A stretch of 6,779 nt of DNA from an uncultured Eubacteriales bacterium (GCA_900550615.1 URSX01000087.1:1-6779), one strand, 5' to 3'. Shown: positions 1-6,363, numbered from the stretch's first letter. A program made the numbers and translations. Notes: generated by a model not told the origin, from the letters alone.

Positions 1-1141
1 AGATCAGGCGGTACAGCCGGTACTGCTCGCCGGTGAGGTCGCCCTTCACCTGCTCGGGGGTCAGGGCGACATTGCTGGGACGGATGGCCTCGTGGGCATC
101 CTGAGCCCCGGCCTTGGCCTTGTACTGGCGGAAGGAATCCGGGCGGTAATTGCTGCCGTAGCGGCTGTCAATGAGACTGCGGGCCGCCACCTGCGCCTCG
201 TGGGAGATGCGCAGAGAGTCGGTACGCATGTAGGTAATCAGACCCACGGCACCCTCGCCGGTGATCTCCACGCCCTCATACAGCTGCTGGGCGATGGCCA
301 TGGTGCGCCGGGGGGTCATATTCAGCTTGCGGGAGGCCTCCTGCTGGAGGGTGGAGGTGGTGAAGGGAGGCGACGGCGAGCGCTGCTTATCCGCCCGCTT
401 CACACTCTTGACGGTGAAAGGCTGGGCCTGCACCTCCCGGCAGATTTCTTGGGTCTCAGTCTCGGAGGCGGGCTCATACTTCTTCCCGTTCTTGCCGTAA
501 TAGTGCGCCTTGAACACAGTGCTCAGGCCCTGCTTTTTCAGCAGTGCATCCAGCGTCCAGTATTCCTGGGGCACAAAATTCTCGATTTCCTTCTCCCGCT
601 GGGCAACCAGCCGCATAGCAACCGACTGCACCCGCCCCGCTGACAGGCCCCGGCGGATCTTCTTCCACAGCAGAGGTGAGAGCCGGTAGCCTACAATGCG
701 GTCCAGCACACGCCGGGCCTGCTGGGCATCCACCAGATCCTGGTCGATGCGCCGGGGCGCGGCGATGCTCTCCTGCACCACCTTCTTGGTGATCTCGTTG
801 AAGGTGACCCGGCGGGTCTTGGCGTCGTCCAGATCCAGCAGGTACTTCAGATGCCAGCTGATGGCCTCTCCCTCACGGTCCGGGTCGGTGGCCAGATAGA
901 CCATGTCGGCCTTGTCCGCCGCCTTCTTCAGCTCCCGGATGATCTCCTCCTTGCCCTTGATGGGCTTATAATCCAGCTCAAAATCCTTGTCCACATCCAC
1001 GCCGATCTTGCTCTTGGGCAGATCCCGCAGATGGCCCATGCTTGCCATGACCTGGTAATCCGGACCCAGATACTTGCCAATGGTCTTCGCCTTGGCCGGG
1101 GACTCCACGATCACCAGGTTTTTTGCAGCCTTTTTTGCCAT
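1..1141 (-). CDS. topA: DNA topoisomerase I (type IA), N-terminal 380 residues, cut by the window edge
   Basis: Type IA topoisomerase that relaxes negatively supercoiled DNA by cutting one strand through a 5'-phosphotyrosine link, passing the other strand and resealing. The start MAKKAAKNLVIVESPAKAKT is diagnostic. A TOPRIM domain covers about residues 8-120, with E13 in VESPAK and the metal-binding D86/D88/E90 in ATDPDREGE. QARRVLDRIVGYRLSP (141-156) and LSAGRVQSVAMRLV (166-179) are typical core motifs. The catalytic tyrosine is Y304 in ITYMRTDS. The frame is open to the left edge at 380 codons, so the rest of the core and any C-terminal zinc-finger repeats lie outside. The ATG is 9 nt after the dprA stop, and its ribosome binding site (AAAGGAG) sits in the last dprA codons, so translational coupling is likely. 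It is the third gene of the operon promoted near 3181-3214. Identity is very secure; only its full length is unknown. Confidence 0.97.
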   Translation of the reverse strand, partial: MAKKAAKNLVIVESPAKAKTIGKYLGPDYQVMASMGHLRDLPKSKIGVDVDKDFELDYKPIKGKEEIIRELKKAADKADMVYLATDPDREGEAISWHLKYLLDLDDAKTRRVTFNEITKKVVQESIAAPRRIDQDLVDAQQARRVLDRIVGYRLSPLLWKKIRRGLSAGRVQSVAMRLVAQREKEIENFVPQEYWTLDALLKKQGLSTVFKAHYYGKNGKKYEPASETETQEICREVQAQPFTVKSVKRADKQRSPSPPFTTSTLQQEASRKLNMTPRRTMAIAQQLYEGVEITGEGAVGLITYMRTDSLRISHEAQVAARSLIDSRYGSNYRPDSFRQYKAKAGAQDAHEAIRPSNVALTPEQVKGDLTGEQYRLYRLI

Positions 1142-1150
1142 AATGCTCTG

Positions 1151-2365
1151 TTACTCCTTTGTGTCTTCGACTTCCACCGTCCGGACGAACTTGCGCAGTC
1201 CCTCCTGGCGGGTGTAGCCGTCAATTTCCAACATTGTCACCGCCGACAGGATCCGCCGCACCGGCACATTAGCCCGCAGGGCGATGTCATCCGTCAGCAT
1301 GGGTACCTTATCATCCAGAATCTGCAGGACCTTGATCTGGTCATCCGTCAGACCCTCCGCGTTGCGCCGGACGTTGATCACCGGCAGGCCCGAGGGAGCC
1401 GTCTTGGGCTTTTTGCTGCGCTCGGGATAGAAAATGTCGCTCTTTTTCGGCAGCGGCGGCAGCTTTTCCCCGTCCGGGTGCAGTTTATGAGGGTAGCGGT
1501 TCTGATATTCCCGGAGAACGTCCCAGCTCTCCGTGGCAAGGCCCGCGCCGTCCCGGATGAGGCGGTTGCAGCCCACGCTGTTCTCCGCGTCCAGCTGGCC
1601 GGGAATGGCGAACACGTCCCGTCCCTGCTCCAGGGCTGTGGCAGCGGTGATGAGCGCACCGCTCTTTTCCGGCGCTTCCACCACCAGGGCGGCCAGGCAC
1701 AGGCCGCTTAAGATCCGGTTGCGGGCCGGAAAGTGCCAGGCCAGCGGCTCCGCACCCGGCGGATACTCCGACAAAAGCACACCGGAGGCGGCCACATCCT
1801 CATAGAGTCTGTCGTTTTCCGTGGGATATACCACGTCCACACCGCAGCCCAGCACGGCGGCGGTCAGGCCGCCGGCCCGCAGCGCACCCAGGTGCGCCGC
1901 CGCGTCAATGCCCCGGGCCAGGCCCGAGACCACCAGCGCTCCCTGCTTGCTCATCTCAAAGCCGAAGCGCTCCGCCGTGCGGACCCCATAGGGCGTACAG
2001 CGGCGGGTGCCCACCACGGCCACCGCCACCTCCTCGTCGAACAGGGGCATGGCTCCCTTTCCGTAGAGCAGCAAAGGCGGATCGTAAATATTGCGCAGGC
2101 GCTGGGGATAGAGCACATCCTGCATGGTCAGCAGGAAAATATCCTTACGAGCGCAGTCCTCCAATATCCTGTCGGCTGCGGCCAGGGACTTATCCGACAG
2201 AAGGCGCACCTGCTCGGCGGTAACGCCCTCCACCTGTAAAAGCTCCGGCGGCTCGGCATAGTAAACCGACTCGGGAGAGCCGAAGTGCTCCAGCAGTGCC
2301 CGGCGGCTCTGCCCGCTGAGACCCGGCAGCGCCGTGAGCCACACCCAGTATTTCAGTCCCGACAT
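1151..2365 (-). CDS. dprA: DNA-processing protein DprA (Smf)
   Basis: DprA binds incoming single-stranded DNA and loads RecA onto it during natural transformation. It is also widely kept in bacteria not known to be competent. The 404-residue product is full length for the three-part Firmicute form. An N-terminal helix-hairpin-helix/SAM-like region (about 8-65) contains LPGLSGQSRRALLEHFG. A Rossmann-like DprA core (about 80-285) carries VVGTRRCTPYG (117-127), SGLARGIDAAAH (147-158), FPARNRILSG (212-221), the SGALITAATALEQGR stretch (235-249), AIPG (253-256) and NRLIRDGA (267-274). A C-terminal winged-helix (DML1-like) domain lies at about 337-400, after a Pro/Lys-rich linker. The ATG follows the upstream methyltransferase stop by 3 nt (TAG-AGC-ATG), with a GGAGGGGGAG ribosome binding site inside the end of that gene. 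The next gene, topA, starts 9 nt downstream, a pairing common in Firmicutes. All core motifs are present, and no frameshift or missing residue was seen. Confidence 0.97.
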   Translation of the reverse strand: MSGLKYWVWLTALPGLSGQSRRALLEHFGSPESVYYAEPPELLQVEGVTAEQVRLLSDKSLAAADRILEDCARKDIFLLTMQDVLYPQRLRNIYDPPLLLYGKGAMPLFDEEVAVAVVGTRRCTPYGVRTAERFGFEMSKQGALVVSGLARGIDAAAHLGALRAGGLTAAVLGCGVDVVYPTENDRLYEDVAASGVLLSEYPPGAEPLAWHFPARNRILSGLCLAALVVEAPEKSGALITAATALEQGRDVFAIPGQLDAENSVGCNRLIRDGAGLATESWDVLREYQNRYPHKLHPDGEKLPPLPKKSDIFYPERSKKPKTAPSGLPVINVRRNAEGLTDDQIKVLQILDDKVPMLTDDIALRANVPVRRILSAVTMLEIDGYTRQEGLRKFVRTVEVEDTKE

Positions 2366-2368
2366 GCT

Positions 2369-3139
2369 CTACTCCCCCTCCTCACACCGGTACGCCTCCC
2401 ACAAAAGAACGGAGGCGGCCACGGCGGCATTCAGCGACTCGCACCGGGGGGACATGGGGATGCGCACCGTGCCGTCACACAGATCCAGCAGCTCCTGCGT
2501 CAGGCCCCGTCCCTCGCTGCCGATAGCCACGGCGCAGCGGGAAAAATCCACGCGCCGGGCATCCTGCGTATCCTGGCGCAGGGCAGCGCCGTAGAGAGGC
2601 AGACCGCTGCGGTCCAGCGCGGCGCGCAGCTCCAGAGCCGTGCAGGCCCACACCGGGCGGCGGAACACCGCCCCCATGGATGCGCGCAGGGTCTTGGGAC
2701 TGTACACATCGGCGCAGCCGGGCAAAAGGATCAGCCCGTCGCCGTCAAAGGCGTCCAGCGTGCGCAGGACGGTGCCCACGTTGCCGGGGTCCTGCACTCC
2801 CTCCAGCACGGCATAGCGTCTGCCTGTGAGCTTTTCCGGCAGAGTCAGTCCGGGCATGCGGCAGGTGAACAGAACACCCTGAGGGGTTTTCATGGGGGAA
2901 ACAGAGGCCATCACGTCTGCCGGCACCCGCACCGCGCGCACGGACGCAGGCAGCGGCGGCAGCTCCACCCCGTCGCCGCACACCACGGCCACAAGCTCCG
3001 CCCCCCAGGCAAGGGCCTCCTGCAGCAGCTTGGGGCTGTCCCCCAGATACTCGCCGCACTGACGGCGATAGCCGCCGGAGGATGCCAGGCGGCGGATATG
3101 GGTGAGCAGGGCGTTGCTCCGGGATGTGATGCGTTCCAT
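2369..3139 (-). CDS. SpoU/TrmH-family RNA 2'-O-ribose methyltransferase
   Basis: SPOUT-class enzyme that transfers a methyl group from S-adenosylmethionine to a ribose 2'-OH in rRNA or tRNA. The product is 256 residues. The N-terminal part (about 1-100) is the short substrate-binding domain typical of rRNA members (ITSRSNALLTHIRRL, then PKLLQEAL at 36-43), though the usual F-x-V-EG signature is replaced by EYLGDS. The C-terminal knotted domain has all three family motifs: EGVQDPGNVGTVLRT (113-127, N120 and R126), AIGSEGRGL (205-213, E209) and IPM with ESLNAAVAASVLLWE (227-248, N237). The start is set at the ATG at 3139 because a consensus AAAGGAGG lies 9 nt upstream and the protein begins as the family does. 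The same frame stays open a further 103 codons upstream, but that stretch runs through the promoter and the preceding gene. It is first gene of the operon and 3 nt before dprA. The exact target nucleotide cannot be read from sequence, so no rlmB, trmH or other name is given. Confidence 0.93.
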   Translation of the reverse strand: MERITSRSNALLTHIRRLASSGGYRRQCGEYLGDSPKLLQEALAWGAELVAVVCGDGVELPPLPASVRAVRVPADVMASVSPMKTPQGVLFTCRMPGLTLPEKLTGRRYAVLEGVQDPGNVGTVLRTLDAFDGDGLILLPGCADVYSPKTLRASMGAVFRRPVWACTALELRAALDRSGLPLYGAALRQDTQDARRVDFSRCAVAIGSEGRGLTQELLDLCDGTVRIPMSPRCESLNAAVAASVLLWEAYRCEEGE

Positions 3140-3180
3140 AAACGCCGGCCTCCTTTCAGACTCACAGGTTGTCATATACC

Positions 3181-3214
3181 TATATAATAAAGCAGTATTT
3201 TTTTGCGATGTCAA
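3181..3214 (-). promoter_or_regulatory. Promoter of the RNA methyltransferase-dprA-topA operon
   Basis: On the minus strand a perfect TTGACA -35 box lies at 3209-3214. The AT-rich -10 region is TTTATT at 3186-3191 (17-bp spacer) or TATTAT at 3184-3189 (19-bp spacer). The spacer contains a run of seven A. Transcription would start near 3177, giving a leader of about 38 nt before the methyltransferase ATG at 3139. The -35 box overlaps the end of the preceding unit's terminator U-tract. The -35 is convincing, while the exact -10 is ambiguous. Confidence 0.72.
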
Positions 3215-3215
3215 G

Positions 3216-3253
3216 AAAATTTTTTGCCGCAGGCCCAGTGCCCGCGGCAAAAA
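3216..3253 (-). terminator. Intrinsic terminator of the PnuC-like gene
   Basis: A 10-bp stem pairs 3221-3230 with 3244-3253 (GCGGC/GCCGC plus five A-T pairs). It extends past one mismatch by three further pairs around a 5-nt loop. It begins 7 nt after the stop of the PnuC-like gene. On the minus strand the hairpin is followed by UUUUCUU. The A/T-flanked stem could also work in the plus direction, but no plus-strand gene needs it. Confidence 0.8.
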
Positions 3254-3260
3254 GAATGTT

Positions 3261-3665
3261 TTATGCACTTTTTTGGCAGGCCTGTGTCTGCATTTTTTCC
3301 ATCCTGCGCCAGTTGATAAAGCCGTATAGGTCATTGGCCAGGAACGCCGCGAAGCACACCACCACGGACAGATAGCCCCGGTCCGCCCGGGCCGCCAGCA
3401 GCCACAGCACGATGAGCACCACATCATTGGCCGCGTAGCCCAGAGCATAGAGCGGGCTGCGGCGGAAGGTGAGATACACCGCCAGGAAGCTGGTAGTCAC
3501 GGACACGGTGCTGGGCAGGAGATTGGCCGTGCCCAGGGCCCGGAGAATGAAGTAAAAGCCCGCCGTCACCGCAGCCGTCAGCAGCCACATGAACACATGC
3601 TCCCGGCGGGAGATGCGGTTCACCTGCACCTGGGCGCGGTTGCCCCGGAAGGGGTGGCGCAGCAT
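3261..3665 (-). CDS. Short PnuC-like membrane protein (half-length vitamin/nicotinamide riboside transporter homologue)
   Basis: A 134-residue membrane protein with about four predicted hydrophobic helices: roughly 24-44, 51-68, 71-92 and 97-119. Residues 71-92 (SPLYALGYAANDVVLIVLWLL) and 104-119 (CFAAFLANDLYGFINW) resemble the C-terminal part of PnuC-family transporters, which bring nicotinamide riboside or related B-vitamin precursors across the membrane by facilitated diffusion. Known PnuC proteins are about 200-240 residues with seven helices in a 3+1+3 SWEET-like arrangement. This protein covers only the linker-helix-plus-last-three half. The start looks genuine: AAAGGAG at 3675-3681 lies 9 nt before the ATG, and upstream is a promoter and terminator-bearing leader rather than missing coding sequence. 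It is a single-gene unit with its own terminator. It may act as a homodimer, partner another protein, or be a remnant; the substrate is unknown. Family assignment is moderately sure and function is inference. Confidence 0.72.
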   Translation of the reverse strand: MLRHPFRGNRAQVQVNRISRREHVFMWLLTAAVTAGFYFILRALGTANLLPSTVSVTTSFLAVYLTFRRSPLYALGYAANDVVLIVLWLLAARADRGYLSVVVCFAAFLANDLYGFINWRRMEKMQTQACQKSA

Positions 3666-3689
3666 GATGATTTTCTCCTTTCCGATCTC

Positions 3690-3744
3690 AAAAAAAGCAT
3701 CCGACCGCGCATCTTCTAAGACCTAACGATGCGTGATCGAATGC
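3690..3744 (-). terminator. Leader (attenuator-type) terminator before the PnuC-like gene
   Basis: On the minus strand GCATTCGATCACGCATC (3744-3728) pairs with GATGCGCGGTCGGATGC (3713-3697). Of 17 positions, 14 are Watson-Crick, 2 are G-U and 1 is an A-C mismatch; the loop is 14 nt (3714-3727). Seven U's follow directly (3696-3690). The hairpin sits between a strong promoter (3792-3820) and the ribosome binding site (3675-3681) of the PnuC-like gene. It would therefore stop transcription before the gene unless opened. It may also serve as the only recognisable terminator for read-through from the upstream c-di-GMP gene. Confidence 0.85.
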
Positions 3745-3753
3745 TGAACATTC
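3739..3753 (-). promoter_or_regulatory. Candidate anti-terminator hairpin
   Basis: On the minus strand GAATG-TTCAG-CATTC forms a 5-bp stem with a 5-nt loop. Its 3' arm shares bases with the outer 5' arm of the leader terminator (3739-3744), so the two cannot form fully together. Alone it is much weaker than the terminator. If it matters, it would need stabilising by a ligand, protein or translation event. This is a structural observation only. Confidence 0.4.
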
Positions 3754-3791
3754 TCTACCCGGTGGCAGGAACGGTATGCAGTTGCGGATTT

Positions 3792-3820
3792 ATTGTAGAC
3801 GAGCGGTGCCGCCCTGTCAA
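3792..3820 (-). promoter_or_regulatory. Near-consensus sigma-A-type promoter of the PnuC-like gene
   Basis: On the minus strand TTGACA (3815-3820) and TACAAT (3792-3797) are separated by exactly 17 bp. Transcription is predicted to start near 3785, giving a leader of about 120 nt to the ATG at 3665. This is the strongest promoter in the window. Its strength ahead of a terminator hairpin fits a constitutive promoter gated by attenuation. Confidence 0.88.
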
Positions 3821-3827
3821 GGGATTT

Positions 3828-3852
3828 CGCCTGATCGACGCTCCGATCGGCG
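3828..3852 (-). other. Stem-loop just after the c-di-GMP gene
   Basis: The arms at 3828-3837 and 3844-3852 form nine pairs with one bulged base and a 6-nt loop, starting 1 nt after the stop codon of the signalling gene. The minus strand continues AAATCCC, with no U-tract, so it is not a standard intrinsic terminator. It may protect the 3' end of the message or simply reflect GC-rich sequence. Confidence 0.4.
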
Positions 3853-3853
3853 C

Positions 3854-6211
3854 TCAGTCCCGTTTCTGCTTGCAGGCAGATTTATTCCGGTACATCTCCC
3901 TGTCCGCACGGACGATGGATTCCGTCAGCGAACCGGCACGGTAAGCGCCGCCGATGCTGACGCCCAGACGAAGGGCCGGATAGCCCTCCAGACAGGAGGC
4001 ACTGACTTTATCCTCGATCTCCTGCAGGAGCCGGAAGAAGGCCGGCTCCTCTATTTCATGGAACACCAGTAGGAACTCATCCCCACCGTAGCGGATCACC
4101 ACGCCCCGGTCGCCCACGGCGGCATCGATGATACCGGCAATGTGCCGCAGGGCCTTGTCGCCCACCGGATGGCCCAGGCTGTCGTTGATGTGCTTGAAAT
4201 TGTCGATATCGACCACCGCCACCGCGTCCGCCTTCTCCAGGCCGGACCGGAAGTCCTCCAGATAGGCGCGGGCGTAGGCACCCGTAAGGGGATCCTTATA
4301 CAGGCTCAGGAGCAGCAGACGGGTGCGATCCGGCAGGGGCGGCTCCTGGCCGCCGGCACCGCCGTCGGATATGCTGAAGGCCATCTCCAGCACACAGTCC
4401 CGGCCGTTGATGGGGATATACTTGGAGATAACGGAGTAAAGATCATTGCCCTGAAGCTCCAGCTTGGTCATAATCCCCTTGCATTTCATCGCCTGGCGGG
4501 AAGAGCAGTTCTCGCAGCAGCAATCGCGGTTCCAGCGCTGATAGCACTTTTCGCCAGCCGTCACCAGCTGTCCGTCTTCATCGATCTTCAGGACGCTGAA
4601 ATCCGAGGGATCCACCAGGCGCACCACGCTGAAGATATTGCGCAGAAAATCCGGGATCGTTTTTCCGTTCGGCACCTGCCCCAGCAGCTGGCCCAGGCCC
4701 GCGCAGGTCACCTGATCATGGATATCCGTGAACTGGCCCAGAACGCAGATATAGCTGTCTCCCCGCAGGGGCCACACAGTCCGGGCTGTAAGTCGATGCC
4801 AGCGGTGCTCCCCATCCGCCGGTGCCAGCACCGTCATGGTGACATCCGTGCTGTCGCGGGTGGTGCGGCAGACCTTGTCTACCAGCGTGCTCTGATCCTC
4901 TCGGGAGAGAAAATGGATGCTGTCCCTCTCGGCGGCGTACAGCTCTTGGGTGCGCCTCTCCCCGGCACGCCAGACCGTCAGGCTGACCTTGCCGGAGAGG
5001 CAGTCATATTCAAACTGGATACCACCGGACTGGGCCTTGAAAAACTCTTTTTTCTCCCTCTCATTGGCCAGCAAACGTCGGGTGCGATCATCCAAAGGCA
5101 GCTCTCGATCCGCCAGCATCTCGGAGGTAAGGGTCTGGGCCTCGCTGGCATAGTCGAACCTGCCCACAGCGCCGCCGGAGATCTCCCGCAGGCGGGGCGC
5201 TATGTCTTGCAGACACTGCACCAGCAGCGGATTGAACGCGCCGCACTCTCCCCGGCAGATCATCTCCACCGCCTGCTCGTGAGGGATGGCACTCTTATAG
5301 CACCGGTCACTGGTCAGGGCATCGTATACGTCCGCCATGGACACCGCCTGGGCCGAAATGGGGATCTCGTCCCCCACCAGCCCGTCGGGATAGCCCCGGC
5401 CGTCCCAGCGCTCGTGGTGCCAGCGGCAGATTTCCCGGGCCATGCGGATGGCCGGAGCGTTCTGAGAAACGGACACGGTGCCGATGATCTCATCGCCCCG
5501 GACGGTGTGGGTCTTCATGATCTCGAACTCCTCATCCGTCAGTTTGCCGGGCTTATTGAGAATCTCCTCGGGTATGACGATCTTGCCGATATCATGCATG
5601 GACGACAGGGTGCCGATCATGGAGATGGTGCGCTCATTAAGGGCATAGCGGTCCGTAATCTGCACAAGACGGCGCAGAAGAAGCTCGGTGATCGTATGCA
5701 CGCTGCGGGTATGCTTGCCGGACTCATTGTTGCGCAGCTCGACGGTACGGCTGAAGATATCGATCATAGCATTGTTGAGCTCTTCCCGCTGGTACACCTG
5801 CTCCTCCACCAGCTGCACCAGCTGGCGCTGCTTGGTATAAAGGGCCAGGGTGTTTTCCACGCGGCACTGCACCACCACCGAGGAAAAGGGCCGGGGGATA
5901 TAATCCGCCGCCCCCAGGGCATACGCCCGCTGGAGGAAAACATGATCGTCCTCCGCCGAAATCATCACCACAGGTGTCTCTTCCAGCCAGTGCCGCTGAC
6001 TCATGACCTGCAACACCTGAAATCCGTCCACATAGGGCATATTGATATCCAACAGGATGATATCGGCCTCCACGCCGCTGCCCAGCATTTCAATGAGCTG
6101 GGCACCGTTTTCAGCATAGAGGTACTGATATTTATCCCCCAGGATCGCTGTCAGCAGCTCCTGGTTGGTCTTGGAGTCGTCCGTAATCAGAACCGTCTTC
6201 TTGCTGTTCAT
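3854..6211 (-). CDS. Two-headed c-di-GMP signalling protein: REC, HD-GYP, PAS-like, Cys-rich PAS-like, GGDEF
   Basis: A 785-residue cytoplasmic protein with no membrane segment seen. Residues 1-125 are a response-regulator receiver with acidic D11/D12, phosphoacceptor D55 (LLDINMP) and S85; the usual KPF lysine is R107 (PRPF). Residues 145-345 are an HD-GYP domain, the c-di-GMP phosphodiesterase family, with H206-D207 (MHDIGK), H235, HHERWDGRGYP (265-275) and D294. About 385-495 is PAS-like, ending VLGQFTDIHDQ. About 500-615 is a second sensor-like region with a Cys cluster (C556, C564-C566, C569, C577). Residues 635-785 are a GGDEF diguanylate cyclase domain with D668 in DIDNFK and GGDEF at 709-713. 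No RxxD inhibitory site precedes GGDEF. The start at 6211 is chosen because GGGAGG lies 8 nt upstream and the receiver begins at once; a GTG at 6301 in frame lacks a ribosome binding site. No histidine kinase is adjacent, so its phosphodonor is unknown. Domain calls are secure, but net activity is not predictable. Confidence 0.93.
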   Translation of the reverse strand: MNSKKTVLITDDSKTNQELLTAILGDKYQYLYAENGAQLIEMLGSGVEADIILLDINMPYVDGFQVLQVMSQRHWLEETPVVMISAEDDHVFLQRAYALGAADYIPRPFSSVVVQCRVENTLALYTKQRQLVQLVEEQVYQREELNNAMIDIFSRTVELRNNESGKHTRSVHTITELLLRRLVQITDRYALNERTISMIGTLSSMHDIGKIVIPEEILNKPGKLTDEEFEIMKTHTVRGDEIIGTVSVSQNAPAIRMAREICRWHHERWDGRGYPDGLVGDEIPISAQAVSMADVYDALTSDRCYKSAIPHEQAVEMICRGECGAFNPLLVQCLQDIAPRLREISGGAVGRFDYASEAQTLTSEMLADRELPLDDRTRRLLANEREKKEFFKAQSGGIQFEYDCLSGKVSLTVWRAGERRTQELYAAERDSIHFLSREDQSTLVDKVCRTTRDSTDVTMTVLAPADGEHRWHRLTARTVWPLRGDSYICVLGQFTDIHDQVTCAGLGQLLGQVPNGKTIPDFLRNIFSVVRLVDPSDFSVLKIDEDGQLVTAGEKCYQRWNRDCCCENCSSRQAMKCKGIMTKLELQGNDLYSVISKYIPINGRDCVLEMAFSISDGGAGGQEPPLPDRTRLLLLSLYKDPLTGAYARAYLEDFRSGLEKADAVAVVDIDNFKHINDSLGHPVGDKALRHIAGIIDAAVGDRGVVIRYGGDEFLLVFHEIEEPAFFRLLQEIEDKVSASCLEGYPALRLGVSIGGAYRAGSLTESIVRADREMYRNKSACKQKRD

Positions 6212-6262
6212 CCGCTGTTCCTCCCTCGCGGTCACGGGTATCGTACTCCCCTTTGGAAAGCC

Positions 6263-6299
6263 GTCCCCGCCCTGCCCGGCTTCACCCGCCGGAGCGGAC
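6263..6299 (-). other. GC-rich hairpin in the leader of the c-di-GMP gene
   Basis: On the minus strand the inner arms CCGGC and GCCGG flank a 7-nt loop, and outer GTCC/GGAC segments can close a longer interrupted stem. It lies in the middle of the roughly 117-nt leader between promoter and ATG. I compared it by eye with c-di-GMP (GEMM) riboswitch signatures and saw no match. No U-tract follows, so it is not a terminator. Confidence 0.35.
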
Positions 6300-6313
6300 A
6301 CGTTTTCGCCGGA

Positions 6314-6333
6314 ATATCACAAGATAGTGAGAT
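6314..6333. promoter_or_regulatory. Inverted repeat over the predicted start of the c-di-GMP transcript (operator candidate)
   Basis: ATATCAC-N6-GTGAGAT is a 7+6+7 dyad with six of seven positions complementary. It abuts the -10 box (6335-6340) and covers the predicted start near 6328. The position suits a repressor site. No regulator gene is in the window and the sequence matches no operator I recognise with certainty. Confidence 0.4.
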
Positions 6334-6334
6334 G

Positions 6335-6363
6335 ATTGTACCTGTATCGCCGAACAAAGTCAA
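6335..6363 (-). promoter_or_regulatory. Promoter of the c-di-GMP signalling gene
   Basis: On the minus strand TTGACT (6358-6363) and TACAAT (6335-6340) are separated by 17 bp, a near-consensus sigma-A-type promoter. It lies 45 bp beyond the terminator of the preceding gene, so the signalling gene is its own transcription unit. Transcription would start near 6328. Confidence 0.85.

Noticed and set aside
851..3187. Long plus-strand frames (851-1711, 1733-2239, 2285-3187) opposite the dprA operon
   Set aside because: They mirror the codon pattern of topA, dprA and the methyltransferase, contain no family motifs and are explained as shadows.
3140..3448. A 103-codon upstream extension of the RNA methyltransferase frame
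   Set aside because: It would run across the promoter, the terminator and the end of the PnuC-like gene. The internal ATG at 3139 has a consensus ribosome binding site at ideal spacing.
3697..3744. A possible tRNA or tRNA-like attachment site, prompted by CTTCTAAG-like loop sequence on the plus strand
   Set aside because: There is no D-arm or T-arm with GGTTCGAATCC-like sequence. The long single stem followed by seven U's on the minus strand is explained better as a terminator.
6212..6301. An alternative GTG start adding 30 residues to the c-di-GMP protein
   Set aside because: No ribosome binding site precedes it, the extra residues are not part of the receiver fold, and the ATG at 6211 has a good site.
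6211..6328. A c-di-GMP riboswitch in the leader of the signalling gene
   Set aside because: The leader has a GC-rich hairpin but none of the GEMM-type conserved segments I could look for, and no associated terminator.
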